From: Trogon surrucura
Lineage: Eukaryota > Chordata > Aves > Trogoniformes > Trogonidae
NCBI GenBank assembly: GCA_020746105.1
Contig: CM036635.1
Span: forward strand, 12,046,001-12,110,000
Direction of reading: 5' to 3'
Length of the DNA: 64,000 nucleotides
The translations under genes were made by a program, and so were the position numbers. This document shows, one piece after another, positions 12,301 to 24,403 of this stretch; the stretch's first letter is position 1, and the number at the start of each line of letters is the position of its first letter. The notes under the pieces are model-generated. The model saw nothing but the letters and a program-made list of their open reading frames with translations, did no database searches and was not told the origin of the DNA.

Positions 12301-15300
12301 GCTGTTGCCTCCTCCAGCAGTTGGGGGGAGGGTTATAAATCACTCGGGAAGAAACCGGGAATAATTAGGGCTGAGCTTGCACAGCAGAGTCTGCCCAGCT
12401 CCCTCCCTCGCTCTGCCCATGGCATCACCATCACCCACTGACACGAGTTTTCACACCTGGTTCTCTTGTCGCCTTCATCGCGCATCAAAGGCGGCAAGAT
12501 ATAAATTTATAACTCATGACTTTTCGAAAGCAAAGGGAACACAAGCATCCCCGTGAACCGCACGCGTCTGTGCATCACATCTCTGCCACACGCAGGGGGG
12601 CAGGATCACACACACGGACCTGTTCCTCCTCCCAGCAGCACAGTTGACAGAGTTATTCAAACTCACTCTGATCATCAGCAAATCCGAGCTTGACCTTTCT
12701 GCATCTTCTGTGAGAACAAAGGGCGGTGGTACCTGGCTGTGGTAACCCCGCTGGGAAGCTGCTGGAGCAGAAGGAAAACCAGCAGAGACAGGAACGGGAG
12801 CAAAGGACCCCTCCGAGGAGAGCACGTAGGTTCTCACATTTCTTATTTGGCCTATTTGCTCTGCTCCTCGGGGAGCAATTCAAGGGATTGAAATAACATG
12901 AGATCCCATCGTTTCACGGTACTATGACTCTGGAACGGTGGAGATGCCCTACAAAACCCCACATAACCTTCAACATTATCTTCTGCAGCTCAGTTCCTGC
13001 CCCTCCGCCAACATCCTCGCTCTGGAGAGAAACAGAAGCCACAAACACCAAAGCATTCAGCTGTGCTGCACAGCCCTAAGCAGCCTCCCTCCCTCTCCTC
13101 TTCTGTGTTCATCGATGGAAGAAATTGCTTTAAGCAGGTGAGACTCCAGGAACTGGAGCAAGCGACAGCCATGGGAGAGGCAGAGTATTCCTGCAGCTGG
13201 AACACACAGGAGAGGTGCTGGGTCTGGGGAGAGCAGGGCAGGATTTCTGCCAGATGATGTTAAATACCATTTCCAGCACGACGTGTGCTGCCTGTCGTTT
13301 GATGGACCAAGTCCCATGACCTGGCACAGCAAACCAGAGCCAACCCAACACCCCGAGGCCAGCATCACCCACAGCCCGCACCCAGGACGAGATGCCCCAA
13401 GGCAGCAAGGGAGGCTTCCCCAGGCAGTCCGCAGGAGATCAGACCCCAAAACACATCTCAGCACCCCAGGACAAGGTGCAGCAGCCTCACAGGGGACATT
13501 CTTCGCCCCTGCTCACTTGTGTTTTACGGCTTGCGCTCTGAGATCAGCTTCTCTTGCCCTTCCTTTGTCCCCTGTCCCCAATGATCCTGTTCCCAAAGCA
13601 GCTGAGGAGCCCCATCATGGTCACCAACAGGCAAACAGCTGGAGATGCCACTGGGAGCTTGTTTTGGGGTGAAAAAAGGCAGGTGTTGAGCTCTCAAGCT
13701 GAGCACCAATCCAGGCAGGAGACCCTGGAACACGGGTCGAAAAGGCAGTTATAGGAACAGCAAACACGCAATTCCAGTGCTCGGTGAGCCACCACTTCCC
13801 AAAGGCACAGAGGCCCGAGGACTTCAGCACGAGAACTGCTGTTGCAGCACACAGACCCCCAAGCACCGAGATCTCTGCATGAGCCACTCACAGCACTTGT
13901 ACCAAAGTGCCACCAAGGTGAGCTGAGATTAAACCAGAGCTCTCTCACGAGAATCAGCAGCCCACAGCAAGGGCAGAGCTCAGCTCCGGCCGTTTTGGGA
14001 TGTCAAGACCTCTCCTACACATCCCCTGGGCTTGCAGCGAATTCCACCATCACCTCATACCTTACCATAAAGGAACTGACAGCCGGAGAAACCAGAAGGC
14101 TTTCCACTTTCTAAACTAGTTGCAGCAGTTGCAGGCAATATTCCAGCAGCATCTCACCACGTTTTAACATTTAATAACCTGTTTTCCTCCGCTAATTCCC
14201 TGCAGCAGCAGCACCCTGGGCTGTACATCACCGACACCAGGCTGGGCACAAGCGCCCCCCACACCCCCCCCAACCACAATTACAGACTTTGGTGCTTTTT
14301 CAGAATCAACCCCCTGCCCCAAGACAGCTTGACTCAGGCAGTAAAACAGAAGTGAAAGATGCCCAGGGGAAACAAAAAACCCCCACAAAAATATTTTCAA
14401 TTCTAAAGAGAAGGTGAGAAGAGGGCACGAAAAACTCCGTCTCTCGAGCCTAGAGTCCTTCCCCGAGCGTCTCCCACATTCAAAATTTATAGACTTGTCT
14501 GCTGTCTCTTTTTTTTTTTTTTGTAGAACAAATTCTCTTGGTGGCCATTTCAAAACCAAGGAACCTTTGTCAGTGTTTACTTGACAGCAGCGGATTAGGA
14601 TAAAATAACTTGCATTTCAGAAGGTTTTTTTTATTTATTGTCAAGATGCAAGGCCTCTGCTGCATCGAATCACCAAGCGGAGAGCCGATCTGAGGTATGA
14701 TTTCTGGCACACAACAAGAAACTCGGCTTTTAGAGAGAGCCTCTGAGAAGGGAATTCACATATAAAAAATAGAATTAAAAATGAGATTAACTTCTGGGCT
14801 GTGACATTACCCATTTCTCCTTCTCATGCTCCTGCCTCACATCTATCTTCATTTTGATTCTAACCAGCTGTTCAGAAGCCAAGAAAGCTCTGGGCAAGTC
14901 TGGAGCATTTTCAATAAGCTTCCCTTGGATTACAATACCCAGGGTTCAGTGCTGGGCTGGTCAGGACAGGCAGGGAGAAATAGGAGCAGCCTCAGCCTAC
15001 ACTGGACGACGAACCGTGAGCTTTACCACTTCTCCACAATCCAGCAGGACTTCTCTGGTGCAAATGGTTTTCAAATGCTTGAGTGTTGGGCTTGCCACCC
15101 ACTGGCTCTTTGCAGCCCCTCCAGCCCTGCAGGCATTTAAGCACGTTGGCAGCTTCACCTGCAGAGCATCGCTGCCCAGCCTGGCAAGACGTGGAAACAC
15201 GGACCAGGGCAAAAAGCCATGACAGCCAGGATCACCCCCGGGAGGGACAGCAGGAGCCAACACTCACACAAACGAACCCGGATAAATACACCAACCACGC

Positions 15301-18300
15301 ACCCGGTAACTCTTCCAAAGCCCCTGAACCTGCCGGGGTTTGTGCAAATACTGGCCCGATTCCCACCATTGCTAACAGCTAATCAGCAAAATTAACCTGC
15401 TCCTTCGAGCCAGCCTTCAGACCAGCACCGCGCGCCTAACGACGACAATAACAGCCAGCAGTATTTCTTGGGTTTCCTTGGGACACATAACGCATGTTAA
15501 TTAAATGCCAGTTTGTTATTCCAACAGACCCATCGGGACTTCGCAGCTCTAGCAAGCAGCAGACCCATTTCTGCTCCCACCAACCCACACGACCTGGTCG
15601 TACCCCCAGCGCTCCTCCCCGTGAGCTCAGCACCACCCCAGCTGGAAGGGACCTCTGGAGCCCCTTCTCCGACGTCCTGCTCCCAGCAGAGCTGGCCTGA
15701 GGATCAGACTGAGCTGCCCACAGCCTCACATCAGCCCGATGTGCTCTGGAAGGCTTCAAGAATGGGGTTTCTCCACGTCACCGGCTTCCCAGAGGCTTTG
15801 ACTCCAGCAGCACCGCTGAGCTTGCCCAACAGGCATCGTCCCTCCTGCCTTTTCCCATGGGTACCATAGTTGTTTTTTCCAGCCATCAGAGCCTTCCCCA
15901 ACACCTGCCACCTTTCAAAGGTGACAGAGAGGGCTCTGCTGTGGCACTGGCCAGCTCCTGTCCAGCCCCAGTCTTGCACCTGCCCCGAGGTCTCGGTCCC
16001 ACTCTGCTTTCAGGGTTTCTCACCCCGTGTCATTGAGTGCAGGGACGGCCAGTCCCTGTGTGCCAGGATCACAGGAAAGGCTGAACCCCAATAGCCTGAA
16101 CCCAGTGTGAAAGAGCTAGAAAAAGCCTCTCAGGCTGTGCTGGTCGTGTGCTGGGGACAAATAATACAACCTTCTTCCGAAAGAGCATCCTTCCTCCAGA
16201 CAGGAGAGAGGATGTTTTGTGTTTCAAAACAGTGTGTGAGACCATGAATGAACCAGATCTTCCCCAACAAGGAACACACCAGCCAAACTGGCAGCATTTC
16301 ATCTGGAAGCAATGCTTTGTTTGGCAAATCCACCCAATTAAAGAAAAAAAAAAAAGGTTTTACATTGAATTTCTCAGCTTCGTAACAAAGCAGGACTTGC
16401 CTTAGCCAGTTACAGACCTAAGAGACTAAAAGCTTGAAAAATTAGGGAACTTTAGTCATATTTTTTTCTTTTTTTTTTTAAATGAGACCAACCAGCTATT
16501 ACCAGAACCTTTGCTGCTGTTTGCAGCACAACCTGTGTCACTGCTTATCCCAGGCTGGTCCCATCAGTCCCTCTTTGCCTTTCTTCCAGCTCTCTGCAAG
16601 ATCCCTGGGGATGCTGGGGCTCCCCTGGAACAGAGGGCAGCTGGAACAAGTCACAAATTTTATTCCAAACTCAGGAATCTTTCTGGGATCCATCTCCTCA
16701 AAAGCCAAGTCTGGAGAAGGCGATGGTCCAGCAGCTTCTGCTCACCCTCCTCACATGTCACTTCTCATCCCAACAAAACAAAAATCCCCTATAACTAAGC
16801 TTCACTCACCAGCCATCCTGGGAGCCGTGCCTGGCGTGGGGACAAGAGACATGAACACAGCACCCACCCTCCTCGCAGGGCCAGGTACCCTCATTGTGGC
16901 AAAAAAAGCAGAAAATCCCAAAGGGCACCGATCCTGCAGCCTGATCAGACTGAGGTCAGCCGGGCAAACGCCAGACCCTTGGAGAAGGGGCTTCACGGTG
17001 CCGGTGATGGGAACGACGAGGGAACGTAATGCCAGCCACCCCGTGCTTCATCCGTGCGGGAGAAAATAAAGGCAGCTCCGTGGGCTGCACATTCATCTCT
17101 CTGGAAGTCAACCAAGCAGCTGACAAGCACCAGCCAGCTTCTGGAAACCAGCGCTTCAGTCCTCTGCTTCTGCAGAAGAGCTACTAGCGCTTCTACCAGC
17201 ACAGCAAGGAAAGGATTTATTGTGCCCCCCCCCCAAAAAAAAAAATCACATTCCAGGCAAGGCTGGGGAGTTCAGACCCCTCCACACCTTTGATCTGGTG
17301 GAGGAGAAGCCCACAGTGGTCTGACCAAGCCTATCTCACCCTGCTCGCCGGAGTTCAAGCTGGGTATTTCCCTTTGTACGGTTCAGTCATGCTGTTCCAG
17401 GCTGGAACCGCAGAGGGAAAGTGGGGGTAAAGCTTAATTCAGTGCAGCAATGCCCTCCCAGAGCAAGGGCAGGACACAACCCTCCCACCATGGGAGCTAT
17501 CTCCTGAGCTGACCGCACATCTCACCAAAAAAGGTGTTTTTAAAAAAATGTAACAGAAAGCAGGCTTTCTAAAAAGCAGAATATTTCTCTTCTACATTTT
17601 AGTACCTCCATGAAACGACAAAGGCCTTTTTATTTTCCCATCCCCAAGGAACAATTTCTACTCCTTGCAGACCAAAACTGCCCAAAAGCCCCGAGTCCTC
17701 CAAGTGCCACGAGCCAAACCCTCAGCACAGCAGCCTGGGTACAGCCCACAAAACCCACACCACGGCCAGCAGCTGCAGGTCTAACCCCCAGCTCAGCCCC
17801 AGTTTCTCCCATCATCCCTCCACCACAAGCCAGGGTCAGCACCCACCCTCCAGCACACATGTCCCCACTGCGCCCACGCTCCTCTGGACATGGACACGGC
17901 CAGGCTTTAGCCTCATGGCTGCAAAGGGCCCCGTGCCAGAGCAAGAAGGGCCAGCACGAGCCCTGAGCTGCCCCAACATCCTAGACGATGACCTGGAGGG
18001 AGCCTCAGGAGCGGAGGCACGCGAGGACCACCCTCCCCGCACCCCTGGAGCTCGTCAGCTCAGCTGGGCTGTGAGTGGGAAGGGGAGGACATCAAGCATC
18101 ACACGGGAAAGGACGGGCACGGAGACGCGCTCACCTTCGGTCCGGATGGTGAAGGGGGAGTCGCCCAGGCGCTTGGCCGAGAACTGCCCTCCCAGCGACG
18201 TCATTAGGAAGCACAGGGTGAAAAATCCAATGCCCAGCACGAATATCCTGCGGGAGGGAAAGCAAAGCTGTAGCGAGGTGTGAGGAGGAACCGGTTCGCT

Positions 18301-21300
18301 CCTGGGACAGCCCCGCCACCCTTCACCCCCCTGGGGTAACACCTCTGCACAGCTGTAGGAGTCTCCTTGCTTTGGGCGTGTCTGGAAGAGGCAGCTGGGA
18401 CAATCCCTGCCTCTTTCCCAAACTCTCCATCCCCCTGGCTCAGCCCATCCAGCCCGGGCAAGGGCCATCTCTGCAGCCCCAGCCCCGTGAGAGAGGACCA
18501 GCACCTCACCCCAACCACAGCCAGACCCACACATGTTTCGTTAAGATCCCAAAGATGTTTCTGCCCAAACTCGGGCACTGAGCAGGCGGGTTTTGCCTGA
18601 GAACACCTGAAATCCTGCAGCCAGCTCGGATGGTCAGGCCTCGAGAGGGAGCGGAGGATTTGCACCTCAGCTGGGAAAGCTGAGCCGGACCATGACTGCC
18701 CTGACGGCGCTCCACTAGCTCCAGCCCAGTAACCCACATCACAGGAACCACTACAATAAACAATATCCATTTTCCTCCTGGGGAAGTCCCAAGAAAAGAG
18801 AGACCTCGTACCTTCCCTTCCTCTCACAGGAACACAAAAAGAGGTCTTTTGTTCCCTTGGTAACTAGGCCACCAGTATTGGCTGTTGTGTCCGGCATCGC
18901 CTGTGCACAGCAGGATGAGGAGGGACCGGTGACACACACGGTGGCCTGGGACTCCCCATCGACCCTTTGTTTGTCTGGGCCAGCAGGAAAGGGGCTCCCA
19001 TGGGGACACACCAGGCAAACACCAACCTGCACGTCGCTCCCGGCTACATCACCCACTGTAAGAGGCAGGAGCTCTCAGCACTGCTCCTATTCAAACCAGT
19101 AACATTTTTTTTGAATGAGGGGGATGTAGAAAGCCTGAAGGCAGGAGCTCTGTGCAAGCAGAGCATGGTGTGCCGAGGGAGAGGCGCCTGGCCTCGATGC
19201 TGCCACCACCTCCGAGCCTCTGTGGAGGAGCAGCGAGCTTCAAAACGCACAGGCAAAGCCCCAGCAGAGCTGTGGCCATACTGGGGACCTCAGCCGGCCA
19301 AACCCAAAGCAAACAGAGAAGGAGAAAAACAACCACCAGCCAGCCTCATGAAAAAGCAGGTTGGTCTGCAAAAAGAGAAATCCTGTGTGGGATCGGGAGC
19401 CGAGCGAGCCCTTCCGGGTGCCCTCTGGAGTTTCTGTCTCTCAGCCATCCCCGAGCCAAAGGGAAGCAAACCACCGAGCGCAGGAGCCTGTAACTCTCCT
19501 TCACAAGCTCACAGCTTTATCTGCAGGGCTCAGGAGCTCTGCACAGAAACACAGCGCTGCCACCCAACACCGAAACCACTCTTCCCAAGAAAGGCTTGCA
19601 AAGGAACACCACAGCCCTCCTTCTAATCACTGTTGTGTATTTAAAAGGCAGAGGATTAGAAGCCAGCCATTAAGCCTGGGCCACAACGTGCCAGCATTGC
19701 AATTATCTGTTCCTGGAAAGGGCTGGAAAATCAAGTAACTTGCTTCCAAGCGCTCATTAGCTACAGGAGATGCTGTGGAGAGCTGAAGTACAGTGTCAAG
19801 CAGCTCGAGAAGGACTGGGCTTCCCCAGGGACATCTACTGGAGGAGCTCCCAGGGCAGGTCCCTACCGTCCCAGCATGGCATAGCCAGGTTTGCGCTGCC
19901 TGGAGAGGATCCTGGGCAAGACACGGCACCTTCAGGGTCCCCACAAGCTCCCTACCTCCATCCCATCAGCTCCAGCGCTGCTCGTGCACAGCCAAGGCAC
20001 GTCTGAGCCTCAGACCCAGGGCAGCCTGGCTCTCGGCATCAGGCAGCTCAGGAGCAAAGGGTTTCCTCTGCCTGCTCCAAGGAAGATCAACTCTACCCAC
20101 TGTAGGCAGCACCGATCCAGCCACCCTTGCTTCCACAGATCAGCCCTGCCTCAAGCCCAGCTGGGTCCCAGCAGATCAGGGTCACCTGGCCATGGGCTCT
20201 GGACCAGCCACACCCTGCAGCTCCCCATCCCCTTCTCGCCTCCCACCTAATCAAGAGGAAAAAGCAACACGCTGGGCTTGCTAGCATTAACAAGTTCTAC
20301 CAGTAGCATCCTCAGCACCAGCACAAACACTCACTAACACTTTTGGAAACCTCCAGCCAGGCACCAGGAGGGCTGACCCACCTGAGAGCACTCAAGTGTG
20401 TCAGTAAAACTGCCTGACGTCTCTGTGCAGGCACTCCGGGAGTGAAGCAGCTCAAGTTTCTGTTATTTCCGAATAAGCCTGCCCTGAGGGGTGGCAAGCA
20501 GTTTAAACAAGCTATAAAAAGCATCATGCACTCAGCTAATCCAGACTCCCATCCCTAAAGGCTTGGCTATAGGCATGGCTGGCGTGCCTGACAAGCAGCC
20601 GCTGGCGGAGCACAGCAGACGCTGATGAACCATCGAGCTGCAGCAATTGCACGCAGGGATGACGACGGACCTCAGCCCCTCTCCCAAAGCAGACCTTGGG
20701 GAAAGGTTTCCCAAGAGCTCATGGCCCAGCTCTGGCAGGGAGGCGACTGTGGAGGTGGCAGAGCATCCCTGATGCTGCGAAGCAACGTGGCATCCCACAA
20801 ATGGCTCAGAGAGGGGGTGACTCAGGGACATCAGTGCGTTCCCATTATCACACCCTGTGTGATAATTATCAGACCCTGCACAGCACAGGGCCTGGAAGCA
20901 CGACGGAGGGGACTGCAGCACCCAGGTTGGCTTCGGAGGGCTGAATTTGTCCTTAGAGCAGGAGCAGGGTTGGGAGTAACATCAGCTCCTGCGACACCTC
21001 CCTGGCAAAAGAGGATAACAGCACAGTGGAGGAGGTCAAAGCCCAGCCCTGCCCTGCGACTGAGGGTCCTCCTCAGCACATCATGGTATAAAACCCACCC
21101 GAAGGCCCCATCCTGCTGCCCCCTTCCCCAGGGTGATTTTAACAAAGCATCACCTGATTAAACAATCAGATCTAATCCTGCTCTTCATTCTCATCCCTCC
21201 TATTGACAATATCTTCATCATTATGCAAGACCTTGTTTACACATTTTAATCTTCATAATTATACTCTGGCAAGGAGTGATGGTTAAACACTGAGAAGAAA

Positions 21301-24300
21301 GAAAAAGAGGAAGGAAAGAAAACAATACAAAAGTGATCTGTGCTCTATCATCTCATTAGGAGACAAAATCTTTTTCACTGGACTACAGAGTGGGAGAGAC
21401 ACAGGATGCTTTCCCCCTGAAAATGAGGGACCAGAGCCTAACTGGAACTAATGTGCTTAGGAGAGATGCAAATCCAGCCCATATCTCTTCTGCTTTGCAC
21501 TGATCTTCCTCAGGTAAATAAAAATGCTTGGCCCAGCCTTAGCTGAGCAGAAATCCTTTATGGAGAAATCAAACACCTTGAAGCAGGTAAAACATACCAG
21601 ACCCCAGATCCTCCCCACTGCCCATCAAACACACTGGGTCCTCTGCCCGCAAAACCAAGTCTAACTCACTGAAGCCCACAGAGCTCCAATAAGCAAGTAA
21701 CATCTACTCTGCATGCTGGCTTTGCCTGGCAGCCCACATCACGTTTAATTCATTGCCCTGGCACGGTTCTGGCGCCAAGTCCCTCTCCACATCCTCCCCA
21801 AACTGAGATGTTCACAGTTCTGGGGCTGGCTTAGTGCCTAAGAGAGAAGTAAGCCAAACTCTGTGATTCTCCAGTGAAAATTAGAAGTGATGCCCCAATT
21901 ATTGCAGATTTTGGCCCATGGAACTGAAAGCTGGATGTAGCCAAGAGGGTCTGAGTGATGAGTCGGGAGGTGATGGGGAGAGGAAGGCCAGCAGCACCCA
22001 GCAGGACAGGGCTGTGACACTGGGACTGTCTGCCCACGGTGCAGCATCCCCCACCTGGGACCCACAGGGACAATGTTACACAGGAGCACAAGGAAACCAA
22101 GGACTACAGAGGCAGGTAACATCAAGTTTTCAATACCCAAGTCTCTTGAGCTCAAAAGCTGAGCCACAATTTCTAACAGCAGCAGCAGTCAGGCCAAGAA
22201 AAGATGCTCCCTCTCCCGGAAACCTCGTTTCGCTCAGAGCCCAACACCATCACGGCACTGCCAAAATGATGCTCAGCCATGGGAATCATCCTCCGAAAAG
22301 AGGACCAGGGTGAATTCTCTTACTGGCCAATGTTAGAGACACACAGAAAGCCTGGCTTTGGTTTCCAGCTTGCAAACCTGCCTCAGCTCCCCGTTCTGCA
22401 AAAGCAAGAGCTGGGTAAGCTGTGCCTGGGCTCCACAGTGAATTCTTGCCCAAATCCAGCACTGTCACAAATGAAACACTCTTTGCTGCTGAGATGAAGT
22501 CAGAGCCATCCTTGGACATTTCTACAAAAGGTTTCTACACTAATTTAGTCTCTCTCCTCTTCCCATTTGCTGCAGGCACTTCCTCAGCTCAGGGCTTTGC
22601 ATTGCTTTGCTAAGCATGCCCGGAGCGTGGTTAATGAAATGTTTTGGTGCAAAAGACCAGGTTTCCTGACCACTGTTTGCCGACAGCACCACTGCCAGGA
22701 GTCTACACCAGGCAGGGATCGCACCGTGGGCTTCCCTAGAGCAACGAGGCTTTGTCCAGCCAGCAACGAGCACCCAACTTACAGGACCCACCACGCTCGT
22801 CAGTATCTTCTCTCACTTGTAGGTCATACCCCGGATTCAGATGAGCTGAGCATGTGAGGTGCTGGGTAACCTCAACGGTTCCAGCGGCACCTGTACTGGT
22901 CTGCACTGGTTTGAGAGCAGAAGCCAGCCCAGGGCACACAGATAGGACTGTGCAGGTGCTTTGCTTTGCTGCAGACACCAGGGACCCTCCAGCCCGGTGC
23001 TCTCCTGCCATCACAAATTCCTCCTCCACACACAAACTCACCTCCAGTGGGACTTCGTGATCACCCTGCGACTCATTCCCTGTGCCTCCCACCCCTCCCC
23101 GACCCCAGGTCACTGCTGAAGATGGGCTTTCCCTGCCCTGTCAGCCAGGAGCGATGCCCAGGGCATGGGGGAGAGGGATGCTCAGGTCAGTCACTTCTTC
23201 ACTATGGACTTCAAACCCGCTTAAGAAATCAAATAGCCAAGTACAGAGCGTACCCCCGGGGTGCGCTTCTCTCACAGCCATTCCGAACCCCACGCTGGGA
23301 GCAAGCCGGAGCCATGGGGACCCTCGCGCCCCTCCTCGGCCAGTGCTCTCTGACATCCCCTTGGCCAAGTTCTCCAGTCTCAGGGCACTGCCACGGGATC
23401 CAGCAGCAGCAATCCCCCCAGGCAAGCAGTGTCGAGCCAGGCAACTCCCAACTCCCGGGGAGAGGCAGACAACAGCTCCAAACCTGAGAACAAGTGAGCG
23501 GCGCAGACACAGCCCTGCCCTCCCTCCCAGCTCTGGGTGATAGCTCCTGGGATAACCAAAAAGGCAGTGAGCAGACCCCTCCAGTGATCCCAGGTGATCC
23601 CCGCCCCACAAACACAGTGGAGAGCTGACAACCACCAGGTTGGGCTCCCCTCACCCTGTGCTTCACCCCACGCTCCCGGCACCTTCCCCTTCCGTGGGTT
23701 TTCTGTGCCTCTGCCCATAGGAGAATCAAGCAATTACCGGCATCTCCCGTATGTCTCCAGCCTGGGAGCAACCAAAGCGCATCTCCGGCAAAATGAGGAA
23801 GCTGGAGAGCAAGGACTGGCGAGGGGAAGCGAATGCGTGGGGGCAGTAATGGGGAGAGGTACACCAAGGGGAAAAAATCAATAGGTGGGGACGGGCGTGC
23901 TGGAGGGTTTCAGGTTTGAATCTCCAGCCCGCTGCCCGCTCAGGGTGGGTTTCAAAATCCTCACCAGCACCAGCAGATTTCAAGCAGAGGAACCGCTCCC
24001 TTCCCCTGAGTACCAACATCTCCAGAAAAGGTAGTAAAAAAGACCTTAAATTAATCCCCAGAAGGTGCCGAGGGAACGGGGGGGCTGCAGGACCAGCCCG
24101 CTGACCTGCGGACAAACTTCCCCGGAGCCCCGCCACCCTCACCTGGGCGCTAATTCCCCCCCGGCCCGCAAAATGCTCTCACCCGACCGCCTCCCACCCC
24201 GCCAGAGCCCGACCGCGGAGGAGGAGGATGAAGAGCCGGGAGGATGGCGAAAACCCCAACTTTACCTAAAAGGTCTCAAGGTGACGAGGCATCTTCTGAC

Positions 24301-24333
24301 CATTATCTTCCCATCCGCGTTGACTGTGATCAT
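3244..24333 (-). CDS. MGAT5B: MGAT5B gene (5' part): alpha-1,6-mannosylglycoprotein 6-beta-GlcNAc-transferase B, three N-terminal coding exons
   Basis: This is the start of a spliced gene read leftward, with coding pieces at 24333-24266, 18247-18135 and 3388-3244. Joined, they give about 108 residues that follow remembered human MGAT5B closely from its initiator (MITVN.DGKIMVRRCLVTLRPF) to the LDR/ADR position. The whole family protein is about 790 residues, so the catalytic domain lies beyond the left edge. The enzyme (GnT-Vb, also called GnT-IX) is a type II Golgi membrane protein. It transfers GlcNAc in beta-1,6 linkage to mannose, notably branching O-mannosyl glycans such as those of brain alpha-dystroglycan and RPTP-beta. 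Here one sees a cytosolic tail of about 22 residues, a single hydrophobic anchor and the beginning of the stem. All junctions are GT-AG and frame-preserving. The close relative MGAT5 is the main alternative, but the start and stem sequence match MGAT5B. Confidence 0.93.
6608..6629. repeat. (GTT)n microsatellite
   Basis: Seven uninterrupted TGT/TTG-phase units follow a short T run, inside MGAT5B intron 2. Confidence 0.9.
7020..7340. promoter_or_regulatory. Candidate regulatory island in MGAT5B intron 2
   Basis: A locally AT-rich block with ATTA/TAAT cores. It includes the perfect 12-bp palindrome TGATTGCAATCA at 7225-7236, overlapped by CAATCAATCA (PBX-like on the reverse strand). It ends at a G-run near 7348. 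Enhancer activity is inferred only from motifs and composition. Confidence 0.25.
10455..10690. promoter_or_regulatory. AT-rich island in MGAT5B intron 2
   Basis: A locally AT-rich stretch with GCAATTAG, TTTATTTATTTA and ATTTTAAATTG motifs in otherwise GC-rich intron. It could be a conserved element or simple low-complexity drift. Confidence 0.18.
11465..11610. promoter_or_regulatory. Candidate regulatory island in MGAT5B intron 2
   Basis: An unusually motif-dense 140-bp stretch with CATTAACATT, AATCAATTAATTGG (a near-palindromic homeodomain-type double site) and GGAGATAACGG (GATA core). It is flanked by ordinary GC-rich intron. Function is an inference. Confidence 0.25.
15638..15712 (-). repeat. 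Probable decayed CR1 LINE fragment
   Basis: GCTGGAAGGGACCTCTGGAG followed by a CTGCTC..GCAGAGCTG stretch resembles the reverse complement of the CR1 3' region. The terminal octamer is not visible and the match is short, so this is tentative. Confidence 0.4.
18135..18247 (-). CDS. MGAT5B: MGAT5B coding exon 2 (transmembrane anchor)
   Basis: The exon is 113 nt, with acceptor CCCGCAG and donor GTGAGC. It completes the split arginine codon, then encodes IFVLGIGFFTLCFLMTSLGG, the hydrophobic signal-anchor, and QFSAKRLGDSPFTIRTE, the start of the luminal stem. The segment is nearly identical to human MGAT5B, differing conservatively (I for L, K for R). The hydrophobic run of about 18 residues is long enough for one Golgi membrane span. 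The exon ends in phase 1 (a single G), matching the TG that opens the next exon to make valine. Confidence 0.95.
20844..20870. promoter_or_regulatory. Nested GATA-type palindromes in MGAT5B intron 1
   Basis: ATTATCACAC, a 3-base gap, then GTGTGATAAT form a perfect 10-bp inverted repeat. The overlapping GATAATTATC is itself a perfect palindrome. The arrangement gives three GATA cores in 27 bases. Confidence 0.4.
21135..21345. promoter_or_regulatory. AT-rich island in MGAT5B intron 1
   Basis: An AT-rich block with ATTAAACAATCAGAT and CATAATTATAC motifs, ending in a purine run of about 40 bases (21290-21332). It is a candidate conserved element; composition is the only evidence. Confidence 0.2.
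24266..24333 (-). CDS. MGAT5B: MGAT5B coding exon 1 (initiator ATG, cytosolic tail)
   Basis: The exon encodes MITVNADGKIMVRRCLVTLR followed by PF and the first two bases of an AGG arginine codon. The ATG (24333-24331) has A at -3, an acceptable Kozak context. The donor is GTAAAG at 24265-24260. It matches human MGAT5B almost residue for residue (A for P at position 6). The basic cluster MVRRC next to the coming membrane anchor fits a type II topology with a cytosolic N-terminus. The 5' UTR continues to higher coordinates into the CpG island; its upstream end cannot be placed from sequence alone. Confidence 0.93.
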
Positions 24334-24346
24334 CGTTCAAAGTCGA

Positions 24347-24403
24347 GGGGGGGGGGGGGGGGGGGAGCGGAGAAAGGGGCGGCCCCCCCCCCCGCACCCC
24401 CCC
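24347..24403 (-). other. Facing G/C homopolymer tracts in the MGAT5B 5' leader
   Basis: On the plus strand there is G19 (24347-24365), then 17 bases, then C11 (24383-24393) and C7 (24397-24403). In the MGAT5B sense this reads G7, G11, spacer, C19, 13 bases, ATG. The tracts can pair into a GC-only stem of at least 11 bp or form a G-quadruplex. Tract lengths may be imprecise, since such stretches sequence badly. Confidence 0.6.

Larger units (their letters stand above)
3389..18134 (-). other. MGAT5B intron 2
   Basis: This is a 14.7-kb intron between the anchor exon and the stem exon, bounded by GTGAGC and CTGCAG. It is GC-rich and mostly unique-looking, with long chance open frames. It holds a GTT microsatellite (6608-6629), a G-run near 7348, a probable decayed CR1 scrap near 15640, and several AT-rich islands with homeobox-like motifs listed separately. 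No exon of another gene was recognised. Confidence 0.75.
18248..24265 (-). other. MGAT5B intron 1
   Basis: This is a 6-kb intron between the initiator exon and the anchor exon (donor GTAAAG, acceptor CCCGCAG). Its right end is part of the CpG island. An AT-rich island lies at about 21135-21345, and a GATA-type palindrome pair at 20844-20870. No other gene was recognised. Confidence 0.75.

Noticed and set aside
23229-23867. 212-codon minus-strand open frame in MGAT5B intron 1
   Set aside because: In the sense direction of MGAT5B, but it has no counterpart in the known protein and exons 1 and 2 join in frame without it.
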